A stretch of DNA of 64,000 bases from DYMC01 sp035406705 (GCA_964426675.1 CAYRRM010000007.1:1-64000); one strand, 5' to 3'. Numbered from the stretch's first letter, positions 1 to 9,347 are shown. Numbers and translations: made by a program. Notes: generated by a model from the letters alone, not told the origin.

Positions 1-96
1 GTTTTATCGGTTTTGGGCGAAATCGGTTCGAATTTTTTCGAACAGACACCGCCAGCTGGTATTTATAGGGAGAAATTTAAATCATTTGATGTGTAA
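1..96 (+). CDS. C-terminal end of an unidentified protein (cut by window edge)
   Basis: Frame 1 is open from the first base to a TAA at 94-96 and encodes 31 residues ending in ...KFKSFDV. The stretch is richer in G+C than the intergenic DNA that follows, as expected for coding sequence. It converges on the AraC gene, 34 bases away. The fragment is too short to assign to a family. A chance open frame of this length is possible, so confidence is moderate. Confidence 0.5.
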   Translation, partial: VLSVLGEIGSNFFEQTPPAGIYREKFKSFDV

Positions 97-130
97 TTTT
101 TTAGTATTTTCAAGTTTAGAATAAAAATTT

Positions 131-889
131 TTACAGTATCTTAGCTTTTATATTTCTGAAACTCCCTGGAGTCCTTCCGAGAACTTTTCTAAATGTTCGC
201 GACATATGAAAAATATCTTTAAATCCTGAATCTGCAGCAATTTCTTTAAGGGGTTTTCTGGAAAAGAGAATGAGTTTTTTTGCATGGTTTACACGTATTA
301 AACGTAGTTCTTCTATCGGTGTGTGTCCAGTTTTATCCTTATACAATCTGCAAAAATGGTATTTACTTATTTTTATATAATCAGAGATTTCCTCCAGAGT
401 AAGATCCTTAAGAAAGTTCTGCATCATAAAATTTCTCGCAGAGACAATGAGATGATTTTCCTGACTTTTTTGTTTGCGCAATCTCTCGATCTCTTCGAAT
501 ATAGACGCCATAAGTAATCTATCCATAACCTGAAAACCATGAGAAGATTTTTTTCTATTTTCAGCAATCCAATATATAATTTGTCTTATGCGACCATCTG
601 CATCAAAAATTATATCTGGAATAGATCTGCTAATTCCTGTCCCTTCAAAACAGAGATACATACTATGAAATGGCTTTGAAGGATCACAGGCTTCCTCATG
701 AAAAATTCCTTTCCGATAAAAAAGAATTTCACCTTCTTTTGCAATATAACTTTTTCCGCCAAGGAATACATTCATTACCCCCTCAAGAATCACAATAATC
801 TCATTAAAATTGTGGGAGTGTGAGGGAAGATGCCAATATGAATTAACAGAAACCTCTCCTACAAAAATGATTTTTAACCTCTTTATCAT
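131..889 (-). CDS. AraC-family transcriptional regulator with N-terminal cupin
   Basis: A one-component sugar-responsive activator. The N-terminal half is a cupin sensor with a His-rich entry (HSHNFNEI) and strands ending near residue 100. The last ~100 residues hold the two AraC helix-turn-helix units (first around LEEISDYIKISKYHFCRLYK, second around KEIAADSGFKDIFHMSRTF). I chose the ATG at 887-889. A TTG at 919 in the same frame adds ten residues, and neither start has a clear Shine-Dalgarno sequence. The gene is divergent from the oxidoreductase at 1019, with rhamnulokinase nearby, so its ligand is probably a sugar of that pathway (inference). Three copies of AAAATTGYTA-like sequence lie around the start (about 890-920) and could be part of an autoregulatory site. 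Confidence 0.9.
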   Translation of the reverse strand: MIKRLKIIFVGEVSVNSYWHLPSHSHNFNEIIVILEGVMNVFLGGKSYIAKEGEILFYRKGIFHEEACDPSKPFHSMYLCFEGTGISRSIPDIIFDADGRIRQIIYWIAENRKKSSHGFQVMDRLLMASIFEEIERLRKQKSQENHLIVSARNFMMQNFLKDLTLEEISDYIKISKYHFCRLYKDKTGHTPIEELRLIRVNHAKKLILFSRKPLKEIAADSGFKDIFHMSRTFRKVLGRTPGSFRNIKAKIL

Positions 890-982
890 AAAATAGCAAT
901 TTTTAACAATTTTTAGCAATAAAAAACATAGAAAACAAGTTAAAGATGAACTTAATTAATATCAATAAAGAACAATAATCGT

Positions 983-1001
983 CTTAAACTATAATATAAA
1001 A
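983..1001 (+). promoter_or_regulatory. Putative -10 promoter region with recurrent AT box
   Basis: A perfect TATAAT (990-995) sits in the 19-base word CTTAAACTATAATATAAAA, 18 bases before the start-codon-proximal GGAG. The same 19 bases occur at 41210-41228, and a shorter form lies before the lipoprotein gene at 41712. No good -35 is visible, which suits a promoter activated by the divergent AraC protein (inference). Confidence 0.45.
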
Positions 1002-1018
1002 TAAAAGGAGATTTTTCA

Positions 1019-2074
1019 ATGTCTAAATTAAAAATTGCTTTTGCTGGAGTTGGTAACATGGGGCAATGTGCGCACCTCAGAAATTTTGCAACATTAAAGA
1101 ATTTATGCGAGGTATCAGCTATCTCAGATCCGCGAATAAAAACAGCAAAAGCCGTTGCTGCACGATATAATATACCAAACGTTTACCAAGATGCTCTTGA
1201 AATGATTGAAAAAGAAGATATTGATGCCATTGTTGCATCGCAACCTTTCACCCGTCATGGAGTTTTAATTCCCGAACTTCTCAAAGCGCGAGTTCCTATA
1301 TTTATTGAAAAACCGCTTTCAAGCAATATTGAATCGGGAGAGAAAATCCTCAAGGCTATAAAAGATTCAGGAACATGGATAATGGTTGGTTATCACAAAC
1401 GCAGTGATCCTGCAGCGATGTTTGCAAAAAAAGAAATTCTCAAACTAAAAGCTTCTAAAGAAATAGGAAAAATAAAATATTTACGGATAACAATGCCTCC
1501 TGGTGATTGGGTTGCTAATGGTTTTTTTGACCTTATAAAAGAAGATGAATATCAGAATAACTTTCAATCTGAGCCGGCACCAACAGATATGAATACTGAA
1601 ACATTTAAAAAATATACAACTTTTGTAAATTACTATATTCATCAGATTAATCTAGCAAAATATCTTCTTGATGAAAAATATAACATATCATATGCAGATC
1701 CAGATGAAATACTATTAGTGGGAAAAACAAATAGTAATATTACAATTTCTATTGAAATGGCTCCATATTCAACAAGTATTGATTGGCAAGAATCGGCAAT
1801 CGTCTGCTTCGAAAGAGGGTGGGTCAGATTAGATATTCAAGCTCCCCTCCGAATTAATATACCAGGAAAAATAGAAATATTTAAAGACCCTGGAAATGAA
1901 AAAATACCTGAAAGAATAATTCCGCAAATGCCATCAATTCACCCAATGAGACAACAAGCTATCAATTTCATTTCTGCTGTAAAGGGAGAAATTCCCCCCA
2001 TCTGCGATGCCGAAGAAGCTCTCGATGACCTCAAAATAGCAAGGCAATACTTAAAATTACTCACAGGAAAATAA
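1019..2074 (+). CDS. Gfo/Idh/MocA family NAD(P)-dependent oxidoreductase
   Basis: 351 residues, normal for the family, which oxidises or reduces sugars, inositols and amino-sugar derivatives. A Rossmann fold opens the protein with GVGNMG at residues 10-15. The family signature EKP is at 97-99, and GYHKR follows in the position of the catalytic-domain entry. The start is fixed by AAAAGGAG at about 1003-1010. It is followed after 30 bases by an FG-GAP protein and is probably co-transcribed with it. The substrate cannot be read from the sequence. The neighbourhood (AraC, rhaB, GH130, sugar isomerase) suggests a plant- or algal-glycan sugar. Confidence 0.9.
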   Translation: MSKLKIAFAGVGNMGQCAHLRNFATLKNLCEVSAISDPRIKTAKAVAARYNIPNVYQDALEMIEKEDIDAIVASQPFTRHGVLIPELLKARVPIFIEKPLSSNIESGEKILKAIKDSGTWIMVGYHKRSDPAAMFAKKEILKLKASKEIGKIKYLRITMPPGDWVANGFFDLIKEDEYQNNFQSEPAPTDMNTETFKKYTTFVNYYIHQINLAKYLLDEKYNISYADPDEILLVGKTNSNITISIEMAPYSTSIDWQESAIVCFERGWVRLDIQAPLRINIPGKIEIFKDPGNEKIPERIIPQMPSIHPMRQQAINFISAVKGEIPPICDAEEALDDLKIARQYLKLLTGK

Positions 2075-2104
2075 AGAAATACAAAAAAAAGGGGAGATAT
2101 AAAT

Positions 2105-3208
2105 ATGCCTTTAAAATGGAAAAAAGTCTGGGTATCTGATGAAAGATACGAATCCGCCACTGTATTCGATGTAAATAATGATGGAATTCTGGATATTGTC
2201 AGTGGTGCATTCTGGTATGAAGGACCTGATTTCAAGAAAAAACATTTTATCGGAAATGTTAGAGCTGAAGGAGAATATTACGATGATTTCTCTACGATAC
2301 CGATTGATGTAAATGGAGATGGTTTTATCGACTTCATTACAGGTGGATGGTGGGGAGGAAAACTCGTCTGGAAAGAAAACCCAAAAGGTGATCCAAATAA
2401 AACATGGACAGAACACATAATTGATTATACCGGAAATATAGAAAGCACAAGAGCATGGGATATTGATGGAGATGGAAAATTAGAAATATTCCCAAATACC
2501 CCATGTACAAGAGATGTAAAATATTACAAATTACAGCAGAAAAAAAATCAAGAAAAACATTTTGAAAAAATTACTGTTTTCGAATTTCAAGAAGGAAAAA
2601 TACAGGGCCATGGGCTTGGCGTTGGCGATATTTCAGGAAATGGAAAATTGGATATTGTTCTTTCAAAAGGCTGGTTGGAAAGAGCTAATTTCTCTTCCAA
2701 TGAAAATTGGATTTGGCATGAGGAATTTGATTTTGGATTTAACAACGCAAGCGTTCCTATCATCGTTGCAGATGTAAATCAGGATGGGTTAAATGATATC
2801 ATTGCTGGTAATGCTCACGGATATGGTCTCATTTGGCTTGAACAACAAAAAGACAACAAAGGCAATCGCAGTTGGATAAAACATCATATAGATCCCTTTA
2901 ATGCACAATACCACGACATGATCTGGATCGATATAGATGGTGATGGTGAAAATGAATTGCTTACCGGAAAACGTCATAGGGCGCATTGTGGCAACGATCC
3001 AGGAGAATATGACAATCTTGGAATATATTATTTCAAATGGACAGGAGAGGGATTTTCAAAACAGATTATTGATTATGGTCCGATAGGATTAGGAGGTAAG
3101 GGGTGTGGTATTCATTTTGCCGTTGCCGATTTAAGAGGAAGGGGGGTTCTCGATATTATTGCACCTGGAAAAGATGGTTTATACATATATTATAATGAAG
3201 GCTTTTAG
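2105..3208 (+). CDS. FG-GAP/VCBS repeat beta-propeller protein without signal peptide
   Basis: 367 residues made almost wholly of FG-GAP-type repeats. About seven copies of a Ca2+-binding loop of form DxNxDGxxD are visible, for example DVNNDGILD at 22-30, then DVNGDGFID, DIDGDGKLE, DVNQDGLND and DIDGDGENE, with degenerate ones ending at DLRGRGVLD. Such proteins form beta-propellers and usually act outside the cell as lectin-like or polysaccharide-binding modules. This one starts MPLKWKKVW with no hydrophobic leader, so export by the Sec route is not evident. A strong GGGGAG site precedes the ATG. Function unknown; the gene order suggests a link to the oxidoreductase just upstream. Confidence 0.8.
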   Translation: MPLKWKKVWVSDERYESATVFDVNNDGILDIVSGAFWYEGPDFKKKHFIGNVRAEGEYYDDFSTIPIDVNGDGFIDFITGGWWGGKLVWKENPKGDPNKTWTEHIIDYTGNIESTRAWDIDGDGKLEIFPNTPCTRDVKYYKLQQKKNQEKHFEKITVFEFQEGKIQGHGLGVGDISGNGKLDIVLSKGWLERANFSSNENWIWHEEFDFGFNNASVPIIVADVNQDGLNDIIAGNAHGYGLIWLEQQKDNKGNRSWIKHHIDPFNAQYHDMIWIDIDGDGENELLTGKRHRAHCGNDPGEYDNLGIYYFKWTGEGFSKQIIDYGPIGLGGKGCGIHFAVADLRGRGVLDIIAPGKDGLYIYYNEGF

Positions 3209-3412
3209 ATGAAAAAATTTAGACAATATCTTTTTCATTCCTGGTATAAAATAGACAATTTACGATTTTATTATAGCACAAGAGCAAAATTTGAGTAAAT
3301 CACGCATTTTATCATGAAACTTTCAACCTCAATGACTTTTCAAAAAAAGTCCATTTGATATTTTGAATAAAAATGCTTTATTTCTTATTCTTGATTCCTA
3401 AAGGAGCTCATA

Positions 3413-3892
3413 ATGCTAAGAATTGGAAATGGCTTTGATGTTCACCCCTTTTCTGAAAATAGGGACCTAATTTTAGGAGGAGTAAAAATTCCTTTCGGCA
3501 AAGGGCTCAATGGGCATAGCGATGCTGATGTCCTGATTCATGCGATAATGGACGCATTACTTGGGGCTTTAGCCGCAGGTGACATTGGTATTCATTTTCC
3601 TAATAATGACCCAAAATATAGCAATGCAAATAGTTTAAAACTTCTTGAAATGCTACATGGTCTTGCGATTTTCGCAAACTGGCGGATCTGTAACATTGAC
3701 ACTATTATTCTCGCTGAGAGACCAAAACTTTTTCCATATTTTTCAGAGATGAGAAAAAATATTTCTTCTGTCTTGAAAATTTCGGAAAATTGTATATCGG
3801 TAAAAGCAACTACTACAGAAAAGCTTGGTTTTGTAGGACGTGAAGAAGGTATTGCTGCAATGGCTGTTGTTCTACTAGAAAATATAAAATAA
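3413..3892 (+). CDS. ispF: 2-C-methyl-D-erythritol 2,4-cyclodiphosphate synthase
   Basis: Cyclises CDP-methylerythritol 2-phosphate to MEcPP in the MEP isoprenoid pathway (cytosol, homotrimer). The 159 residues match the usual length. The metal ligands are present as D9 and H11 in GFDVH and H43 in GHSDADVLIHAIMDALLGA. The C-terminal ATTTEKLGF...REEGIAA signature is intact. AAAGGAG precedes the ATG. It lies 11 bases before rhamnulokinase, an unusual partner for an isoprenoid gene. One copy of the iterated GCGA palindrome (3663-3677) is inside it, encoding AIFA. Confidence 0.97.
   Translation: MLRIGNGFDVHPFSENRDLILGGVKIPFGKGLNGHSDADVLIHAIMDALLGALAAGDIGIHFPNNDPKYSNANSLKLLEMLHGLAIFANWRICNIDTIILAERPKLFPYFSEMRKNISSVLKISENCISVKATTTEKLGFVGREEGIAAMAVVLLENIK
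3663..3677. repeat. Iterated palindrome copy 1, spacer TTT
   Basis: Perfect arms TTGCGA/TCGCAA around TTT, inside ispF; encodes Ala-Ile-Phe-Ala. Confidence 0.85.
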
Positions 3893-3903
3893 AATGGAGA
3901 TAA

Positions 3904-5379
3904 ATGATGGAAAAAACATTTCTTGCTTTTGACCTGGGAGCATCCAGTGGCAGAGCAATAATAGGAAAGATTTCTGATGAAAAAGTCGAAATCTCAGAAA
4001 TTCATCGATTTCCTAATGGACCATTAGAAAAAGATGGGGCTCTTTACTGGGATATAGAAAAACTCTTTTACGAACTTAAAACAGGGTTACGCAAAGCACT
4101 AAAAACAGTATCAAATATTTCAGGCGTCGGAATAGATACATGGGGGGTTGATTATGCAATAGTCAAACCTAATGGTAAACTTGCAAGAAATCCATATCAT
4201 TACAGAGATAAACGAACAGAAGGAGCAGAAAAAAAAGTATATGAACTTATTTCTCCAGATGAGTTATATCGCAAAACTGGAATACAATTTATGATCCTTA
4301 ATACAATCTTTCAGCTCTATGTTCATAAACAAATGCATCCTGAAGACATGGACGGCACCGTGCTTATGATGCCCGATGCTTTATCATATCTTTTTACGGG
4401 GAAAGTTTCCTGCGAATATACCAATGCAAGTACAACTGGAATACTAAATGCCATAAAGAAAAATTGGGATCAAGATATAATAACTAAACTCTCTTTGCCA
4501 AAGACTCTATTCCCAAATATTTCTCAACCATGTTCTTCAGCAGGAAACTTATCTTGCGAAATTCGCAAAGAACTTGACTGTGAAAATATTCCATTTTTCC
4601 ATGTTGGCAGCCACGATACAGCTTCAGCTGTAGCTGCTGTGCCTTCAATAGGAAATGAACATTTTGCATATATAAGTTGCGGAACGTGGGCATTACTCGG
4701 AACAGAAATTGATAAACCTCTTTTAAATGAAGAAAGTCAAAGAGCTAATTACACAAATGAAGGTGGCCTTAACGGAAAAATCAGATTCCTTACAAATATC
4801 ACTGGGCTGTGGCTTCTCCAGGAGTGCAAAAGGATATGGGACTCGGAAGGAAAAAAATATTCTTATTCTCAAATGGTTGAAATGGGCGAAAAAGCAGAAC
4901 CTCTCAAATATCTCATAAATCCATCAAATAATATTTTCCTGAGTCCATGTAATATGCCAGATCTCATAAAAAAATATTGTTATGAAAGTGGACAGGGAAT
5001 GATAAAAGATGACCACTCCATCATAAGATGTGTACTTGACTCTCTCGGAATGTGTTTCAGAGTGAAAATTCTGGAGCTTGAAAAGATATGCAGAACAAAA
5101 TTTGAAAAAATTCATATAATTGGAGGTGGCTGCCAGAATAGACTTTTAATGCAAAATGCTGCTGATTTAATGGAAAAAGAAGTTATAGCAGGTCCTGTGG
5201 AGGCGACAGCTATAGGAAATATTATCGCTCAAGGAATGGCTTCCGGAATTATCAGCTCACTTCAACAAGGAAGAAAAATAATTAGCCAATCGTTTCCACT
5301 TGATACTTTCAAGCCATCACATAATATTTCAAGAGATTTCTTAAAAAATAAAGAAGACTTTTTCAGAAAACTCAAATAG
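3904..5379 (+). CDS. rhaB: Rhamnulokinase (FGGY kinase)
   Basis: Phosphorylates L-rhamnulose at O-1 in rhamnose breakdown. The FGGY/actin-like fold opens with FDLGASSGR (residues 9-17), the RhaB form of the phosphate-1 loop. The substrate region GIDTWGVDYAIV and the second-domain motifs HDTASAVAA and YISCGTWALLG are typical of RhaB. At 491 residues the length is normal. Two ATGs are adjacent (3904 and 3907); GGAG at 3896-3899 serves either. No rhaA isomerase or rhaD aldolase is in the window. The 3' end overlaps the convergent GH130 gene by 8 bases. Confidence 0.9.
   Translation: MMEKTFLAFDLGASSGRAIIGKISDEKVEISEIHRFPNGPLEKDGALYWDIEKLFYELKTGLRKALKTVSNISGVGIDTWGVDYAIVKPNGKLARNPYHYRDKRTEGAEKKVYELISPDELYRKTGIQFMILNTIFQLYVHKQMHPEDMDGTVLMMPDALSYLFTGKVSCEYTNASTTGILNAIKKNWDQDIITKLSLPKTLFPNISQPCSSAGNLSCEIRKELDCENIPFFHVGSHDTASAVAAVPSIGNEHFAYISCGTWALLGTEIDKPLLNEESQRANYTNEGGLNGKIRFLTNITGLWLLQECKRIWDSEGKKYSYSQMVEMGEKAEPLKYLINPSNNIFLSPCNMPDLIKKYCYESGQGMIKDDHSIIRCVLDSLGMCFRVKILELEKICRTKFEKIHIIGGGCQNRLLMQNAADLMEKEVIAGPVEATAIGNIIAQGMASGIISSLQQGRKIISQSFPLDTFKPSHNISRDFLKNKEDFFRKLK
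4554..4568. repeat. Iterated palindrome copy 2, spacer AAT
   Basis: Perfect arms TTGCGA/TCGCAA in rhaB; here read in the second frame as Cys-Glu-Ile-Arg-Lys. Confidence 0.85.
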
Positions 5380-6352
5380 TCTTTCTACATAATTTTATGA
5401 GATCTGAAAGATCTGCTGTAGCCAGACATATATATGAGTCAGCCGAACCATAATAGATTTTTACCTCTCCATTGTCTTCCAGTATCATTCCCCCCGGGAA
5501 TATAACATTATTCCTAAATCCTGGAGATAAGTCTGCAAAACCAGATACTTCATATTCGGCTTCTGGAATCAATACCGGTTCTCTGGAATATCCTATTACT
5601 TTCAATGGATCTTTTATATCAAAAAGCGCCAATCCCATTGAATAGCGCTTCTTCCAGGTGTTTTCCCAACCATTTTTTCCACGAGATTCATCTCTGTCTA
5701 CAATATGAATTGCCGCAAGCCAACCATACGGAGTTTTGACAGGTGGCGAGCCAGGTCCTATTTTGTCATTACATATGGGAAATTGCTCAACAGCAAGAAC
5801 AAGCCTTGATTCTCCCCAATACACAAGGTCAGGAGAAGCCGAACCCCATATATCAAAACGATCCTTCCCGCCTCTACTATAAACAGGAAAAGGCCGTTCT
5901 AATCTCCAGTATTTCCCGCTTATTTTTTCAGGAAATAAAACCATGTTTCTATTATCTGGAACTGATAAACTTTTGATTTTAAATTTTTGGAAATCTTCGG
6001 TAACTGCAATACCACCACACACTCCGTGATTAGTATCTACCGCAAAACAAAGATAACATTTTCCTTCAATTACTGTAATTCTTGGATCATAAACTCTTCT
6101 TACCTCCTGGTCGTTCCATTGCCAACATGGCTCAGGTTGAACTTTCCACTTAATACCATCAGAACTAAAAGCAAGACCTAAATTAGTCCCATCAAACTTA
6201 GTATCCCCCCAACGACCATAATCATTTCTGAATACCATCACATATTGTCCTTGATATTTTGCAACGCCCGCATTAAAAACGAGCGTTGCATGATATGGGA
6301 CATCCTTTGCTGTGAGAATTGGATTTGAATGATATCTCTTGATAGTGCTCAC
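5372..6352 (-). CDS. GH130-family beta-mannoside phosphorylase-like enzyme
   Basis: 326 residues of a five-bladed propeller fold. The family signatures are present: VYDPRIT, a block LFPEKISGKYWRLERPF, GPGSPPVKTPYGWL, and a C-terminal NNVIFPGG...IYYGSADS. GH130 enzymes phosphorolyse beta-mannosyl linkages inside the cell; a few hydrolyse. No signal peptide, so it is cytoplasmic. It is the last gene of a minus-strand set of oxidoreductase and isomerase, starting 3 bases after the oxidoreductase stop. The exact linkage cut is not readable. Confidence 0.88.
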   Translation of the reverse strand: MSTIKRYHSNPILTAKDVPYHATLVFNAGVAKYQGQYVMVFRNDYGRWGDTKFDGTNLGLAFSSDGIKWKVQPEPCWQWNDQEVRRVYDPRITVIEGKCYLCFAVDTNHGVCGGIAVTEDFQKFKIKSLSVPDNRNMVLFPEKISGKYWRLERPFPVYSRGGKDRFDIWGSASPDLVYWGESRLVLAVEQFPICNDKIGPGSPPVKTPYGWLAAIHIVDRDESRGKNGWENTWKKRYSMGLALFDIKDPLKVIGYSREPVLIPEAEYEVSGFADLSPGFRNNVIFPGGMILEDNGEVKIYYGSADSYICLATADLSDLIKLCRKTI

Positions 6353-6355
6353 TTC

Positions 6356-7444
6356 TTAGTCTAAAACTCCTTCTGCTAATGATGAATCCATAGGAACTGG
6401 AATGTCACATTTGCTTTTTAGAATATATTTTTCTCCACTCTTTGAGCTTTCTTCAAAAGCAAGCATTATTTCAAGAACATGCCTGGCAAGAAGATCAGAA
6501 CAACGGTGTAATCTCTTGTTTTTTATGGCTGATGCCATATCGGCTGCTCCAAGTATTCTGCTATTTTCAGAATATCTTCCGCTAAGATTGCATTCTACCC
6601 AATCCTTCATCCACGGTTGATAAAGTTTCACAGGCCCCCCAAAAGTATTAGGATCAGGACAGATAATACTGCCTTCTGTTCCATAAATTTCTATCGGATT
6701 ATGAGCTCCTCTGTATATATCAAAGCTCACAGCAAGGTTTATTAATGCGCCATTGTGAAATTCAATTGAACCTGAATAATGGGTATAAGCATCAACTTTA
6801 AATTTTTTTCCAGCATAAGGGCCTGCTCCTCCAATCCTCTCATTGAAAGCTCGTGAAGTATATCCAATAACAGATTTAGCCGGTCCCAATAAACTGACAA
6901 GAGCGGTAACATAATAAGGACCTATATCAAACATAGGCCCTGCGCCTTTTTGATAAAATATTGGGGCATTTGGATGCCATTTTTCAGGTCCTCGACTTAA
7001 CATAACTACTGTACCTGCAATAGGCTTTCCTATCTTTCCATCATCGATGATTTTACGACAAGTTTGATATCCAGCCCCAAGAAATGTATCCGGAGCAGAA
7101 CCGACTCTCAATTTTTTCTTCTTTGCAAGCTCAACTATTTTTGAAGCATCATCGAGGTCTAGAGCAAAAGGTTTCTCACAATAAACATGCTTCCCCGCTT
7201 TTAAGGCGGCTAAATTAACCTCAGTATGAGCTTGTGGAACAGTTAAATTAACAATAAGTTCTATTTCGCTATCGGACAATATCTCATCTACAGATAAAGC
7301 TTTTATATTAAATTCTTCTGCTTTCTTTTGAGCAGCTTCCATTTTAATATCGGCACATGCAACAAGCTCTATGTCCTTAAACTTAGCTGCATTTTTGAGA
7401 TAAGTATTGCTAATATTACCACATCCTATAATTCCAATTTTCAT
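6356..7444 (-). CDS. Gfo/Idh/MocA family oxidoreductase
   Basis: 362 residues; begins MKIGIIGCGNIS with the Rossmann glycine motif GCGNIS, and has CEKPFALD (EKP signature) near residue 115. The C-terminal alpha/beta domain carries GPMFDIGPYYVTALVSLLG, the GxxxDxGxHxxD-like segment in which the usual second His is Tyr here. It differs clearly from the oxidoreductase at 1019, so the two are not recent duplicates. It lies between a TIM-barrel isomerase and the GH130 enzyme, a common arrangement for keto-sugar conversion during glycan use. Cytoplasmic. Confidence 0.92.
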   Translation of the reverse strand: MKIGIIGCGNISNTYLKNAAKFKDIELVACADIKMEAAQKKAEEFNIKALSVDEILSDSEIELIVNLTVPQAHTEVNLAALKAGKHVYCEKPFALDLDDASKIVELAKKKKLRVGSAPDTFLGAGYQTCRKIIDDGKIGKPIAGTVVMLSRGPEKWHPNAPIFYQKGAGPMFDIGPYYVTALVSLLGPAKSVIGYTSRAFNERIGGAGPYAGKKFKVDAYTHYSGSIEFHNGALINLAVSFDIYRGAHNPIEIYGTEGSIICPDPNTFGGPVKLYQPWMKDWVECNLSGRYSENSRILGAADMASAIKNKRLHRCSDLLARHVLEIMLAFEESSKSGEKYILKSKCDIPVPMDSSLAEGVLD

Positions 7445-7474
7445 ATAAAATAATTCCCTTTCTGTTCTTCTTTT

Positions 7475-8236
7475 TTACTTATTTCCATAACCAAGTTTAT
7501 TTTCTACAAGATATTTGTAACTCTGCTCAATTGCTTCCATCATATCTGTATCACATTTATCAAGCTCTACTACAAGCCATCTCAGAACTTTTGGATCTGC
7601 AGCCGGAATCACTTTTTTAAAATTCATTTTACCTTTACCTACTGCCACCATTGCTTTATCTTTTTCAAGAGGCCCATCCTTGATATGCAATAAAACTGTT
7701 CTTTTTGCGAATTTCGCAACTTGTTCTGCTGGATCATTTTCACCAAAATTTGCTGCCCAATAAGTATCAATCTCAAATTTCACATCAGGACAAAGCTCGG
7801 CAAAAATATCATAAGCAATTCGCCCATTAACTCTACAAAATTCCCACCAGTGATTGTGAAGAAAAAGTGTAATACCAGCTTTACTTAAAACTTCTACCAT
7901 ACCATTAACTGTATCTGCTGTCCTTTTTATAGCATCAAGGTTTTTAAATTCCTCTGTACCATAACCTGATGATACAAGATCAATTCCAAGAATTTTTGCC
8001 GTATCTATTACCTCGTTAAGATTATTAGGATTTGCCCATGGACCATGACTTGAAGATATTTGCATTCCAAGATCTTCAACTATTTTGCGAAATTCAGCTG
8101 GCTTTAAGTTGTGAAAACCTGCAGGTTCAACCCCTTTATAACCGATTTTTGCAATCTTTTTCAAGACTCCAACAAAATCATTCTTCGCCTCTTCTCTCAC
8201 AGAATACAATTGTACTGAAATTGGCTTTAATTTCAT
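7475..8236 (-). CDS. Sugar phosphate isomerase/epimerase, TIM barrel (AP_endonuc_2 family)
   Basis: About 253 residues. Start set at the ATG 8234-8236 (MKLKPISVQLYSVREE) because GGGAGAAAATAAT lies just before it; the longer reading frame upstream adds a hydrophobic 26-residue tail with no family match. Typical xylose-isomerase-like features: QLYSVRE at the N-terminus, GYKGVEPAGF, FLHNHWWEF (His and Glu positions), FEIDTYWAANF (metal Asp) and LLHIKDGP. Probably interconverts keto-sugars made by the adjacent Gfo/Idh/MocA enzyme. Contains one iterated palindrome encoding AKFA. Confidence 0.9.
   Translation of the reverse strand: MKLKPISVQLYSVREEAKNDFVGVLKKIAKIGYKGVEPAGFHNLKPAEFRKIVEDLGMQISSSHGPWANPNNLNEVIDTAKILGIDLVSSGYGTEEFKNLDAIKRTADTVNGMVEVLSKAGITLFLHNHWWEFCRVNGRIAYDIFAELCPDVKFEIDTYWAANFGENDPAEQVAKFAKRTVLLHIKDGPLEKDKAMVAVGKGKMNFKKVIPAADPKVLRWLVVELDKCDTDMMEAIEQSYKYLVENKLGYGNK
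7705..7719. repeat. Iterated palindrome copy 3, spacer ATT
   Basis: Perfect arms; in the minus-strand isomerase gene it encodes Ala-Lys-Phe-Ala-Lys. Confidence 0.85.
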
Positions 8237-8331
8237 ATTATTTTCTCCCTTTTTTGATTTTAAATATGAAAATGTATCTAAGATATGACTAAGTATGAAA
8301 AATGCAATTGACAAAAAATATGATTTTTTGA

Positions 8332-9252
8332 TTAAAAATATTTTCCTTTATATTCTGCGAAATTTGCAAAATATTCTTTATATAGAGAAAAATCTCCAAA
8401 AAATCTGGGAGGATTTAAAGGTGTAAAACCTTTTTCATAAAGGAGTTCTGCAGAGCACAGTGATTTTATAAGCTGTACTGCCTCTGCTTTTTTCTTAGAC
8501 TCATCAGGTATTGAAAGGGAAAATAGAGCTGGACCTCCTTTTAATGAAAGTCCTTTTTTTGGTATATCAACAAGTTCTACACAAGAATAGTCTGTTTTCA
8601 GGTTAGATAAGTTACATGATTTCGGTAAAGATATGAATCTTATATCATTTGCAATGCAGGCTGACTTAAAAATAAAACAATAATCAACCTGCCCTGTCTT
8701 TAAATATGGAATAAGTGACATAACATCATCTGTAATGTAATTTGATTTTTTCTTAAGGGCATCCAAAAGCCCTAATTTTTCTTTATTGAGTCTCTCTGCC
8801 AACATACACGAAAAAAGAGTCATATATCCAATTGGAGCAAGATTCTCATTAACTCTCGCAAGTTTTACATCCTCATTTAAAATTGTCAGAAAAGGATCTT
8901 TTTCTGCTTTATCTGCGAATTTCGCAAAACGCCCCACTCCAAGTACTACTTCATCACAAGCAAAGTCAATACGAAAAGACACATGATTTTTTAATATAAG
9001 TTCAAAAAGATTTTTGTCTGCGGAAATAATTAAATCAGCCTGCCTTCCAAATTCAGCAATTTTTCTGCAAGCAACCTGTGAACCACTAAACTCAACAAGA
9101 ATGTTTAAATTATTTGAATTACTCTTTCTGATTTCTTCAAGGACTGGAGTCATAGCTGCTGCAGAAAATACCGTTAAACTATTTTGAGTAGATGATCTAT
9201 TACAAGAAACTAAAATAAGTGTAATTACAATTAACAGACTAGAAAATTTCAT
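8332..9252 (-). CDS. Molybdate/tungstate-binding lipoprotein (ModA/WtpA type)
   Basis: 306 residues. The leader MKFSSLLIVITLILVSC ends in a lipobox, so it is a lipid-anchored periplasmic binding protein. LTVFSAAAMTPVLEEI is the start of the ligand-binding fold. FSGSQVACRKIAEFGRQAD and ARVNENLAPIGYM match the oxyanion-contact segments of WtpA/ModA. No permease or ATPase gene is adjacent, so the transporter partner must be elsewhere. Divergent from purQ, with 95 bases between. Contains an iterated palindrome. Confidence 0.85.
   Translation of the reverse strand: MKFSSLLIVITLILVSCNRSSTQNSLTVFSAAAMTPVLEEIRKSNSNNLNILVEFSGSQVACRKIAEFGRQADLIISADKNLFELILKNHVSFRIDFACDEVVLGVGRFAKFADKAEKDPFLTILNEDVKLARVNENLAPIGYMTLFSCMLAERLNKEKLGLLDALKKKSNYITDDVMSLIPYLKTGQVDYCFIFKSACIANDIRFISLPKSCNLSNLKTDYSCVELVDIPKKGLSLKGGPALFSLSIPDESKKKAEAVQLIKSLCSAELLYEKGFTPLNPPRFFGDFSLYKEYFANFAEYKGKYF
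8913..8927. repeat. Iterated palindrome copy 4, spacer ATT
   Basis: Left arm CTGCGA (one mismatch), right arm TCGCAA; on the coding strand it reads Phe-Ala-Lys-Phe-Ala in the ModA-like gene. Confidence 0.8.
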
Positions 9253-9347
9253 ATTTATATTTCTATATTATCTTTAACATGAGTTGATTTTTTTTTACTT
9301 AAATATATTGTTCAGCAAAATAATACAAGAAAAAAATATGGAATAAT

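Noticed and set aside
25..33. GGTTCGAAT resembling a tRNA T-loop
   Set aside because: It lies in an open reading frame, and no matching acceptor stem, anticodon arm or CCA end can be drawn.
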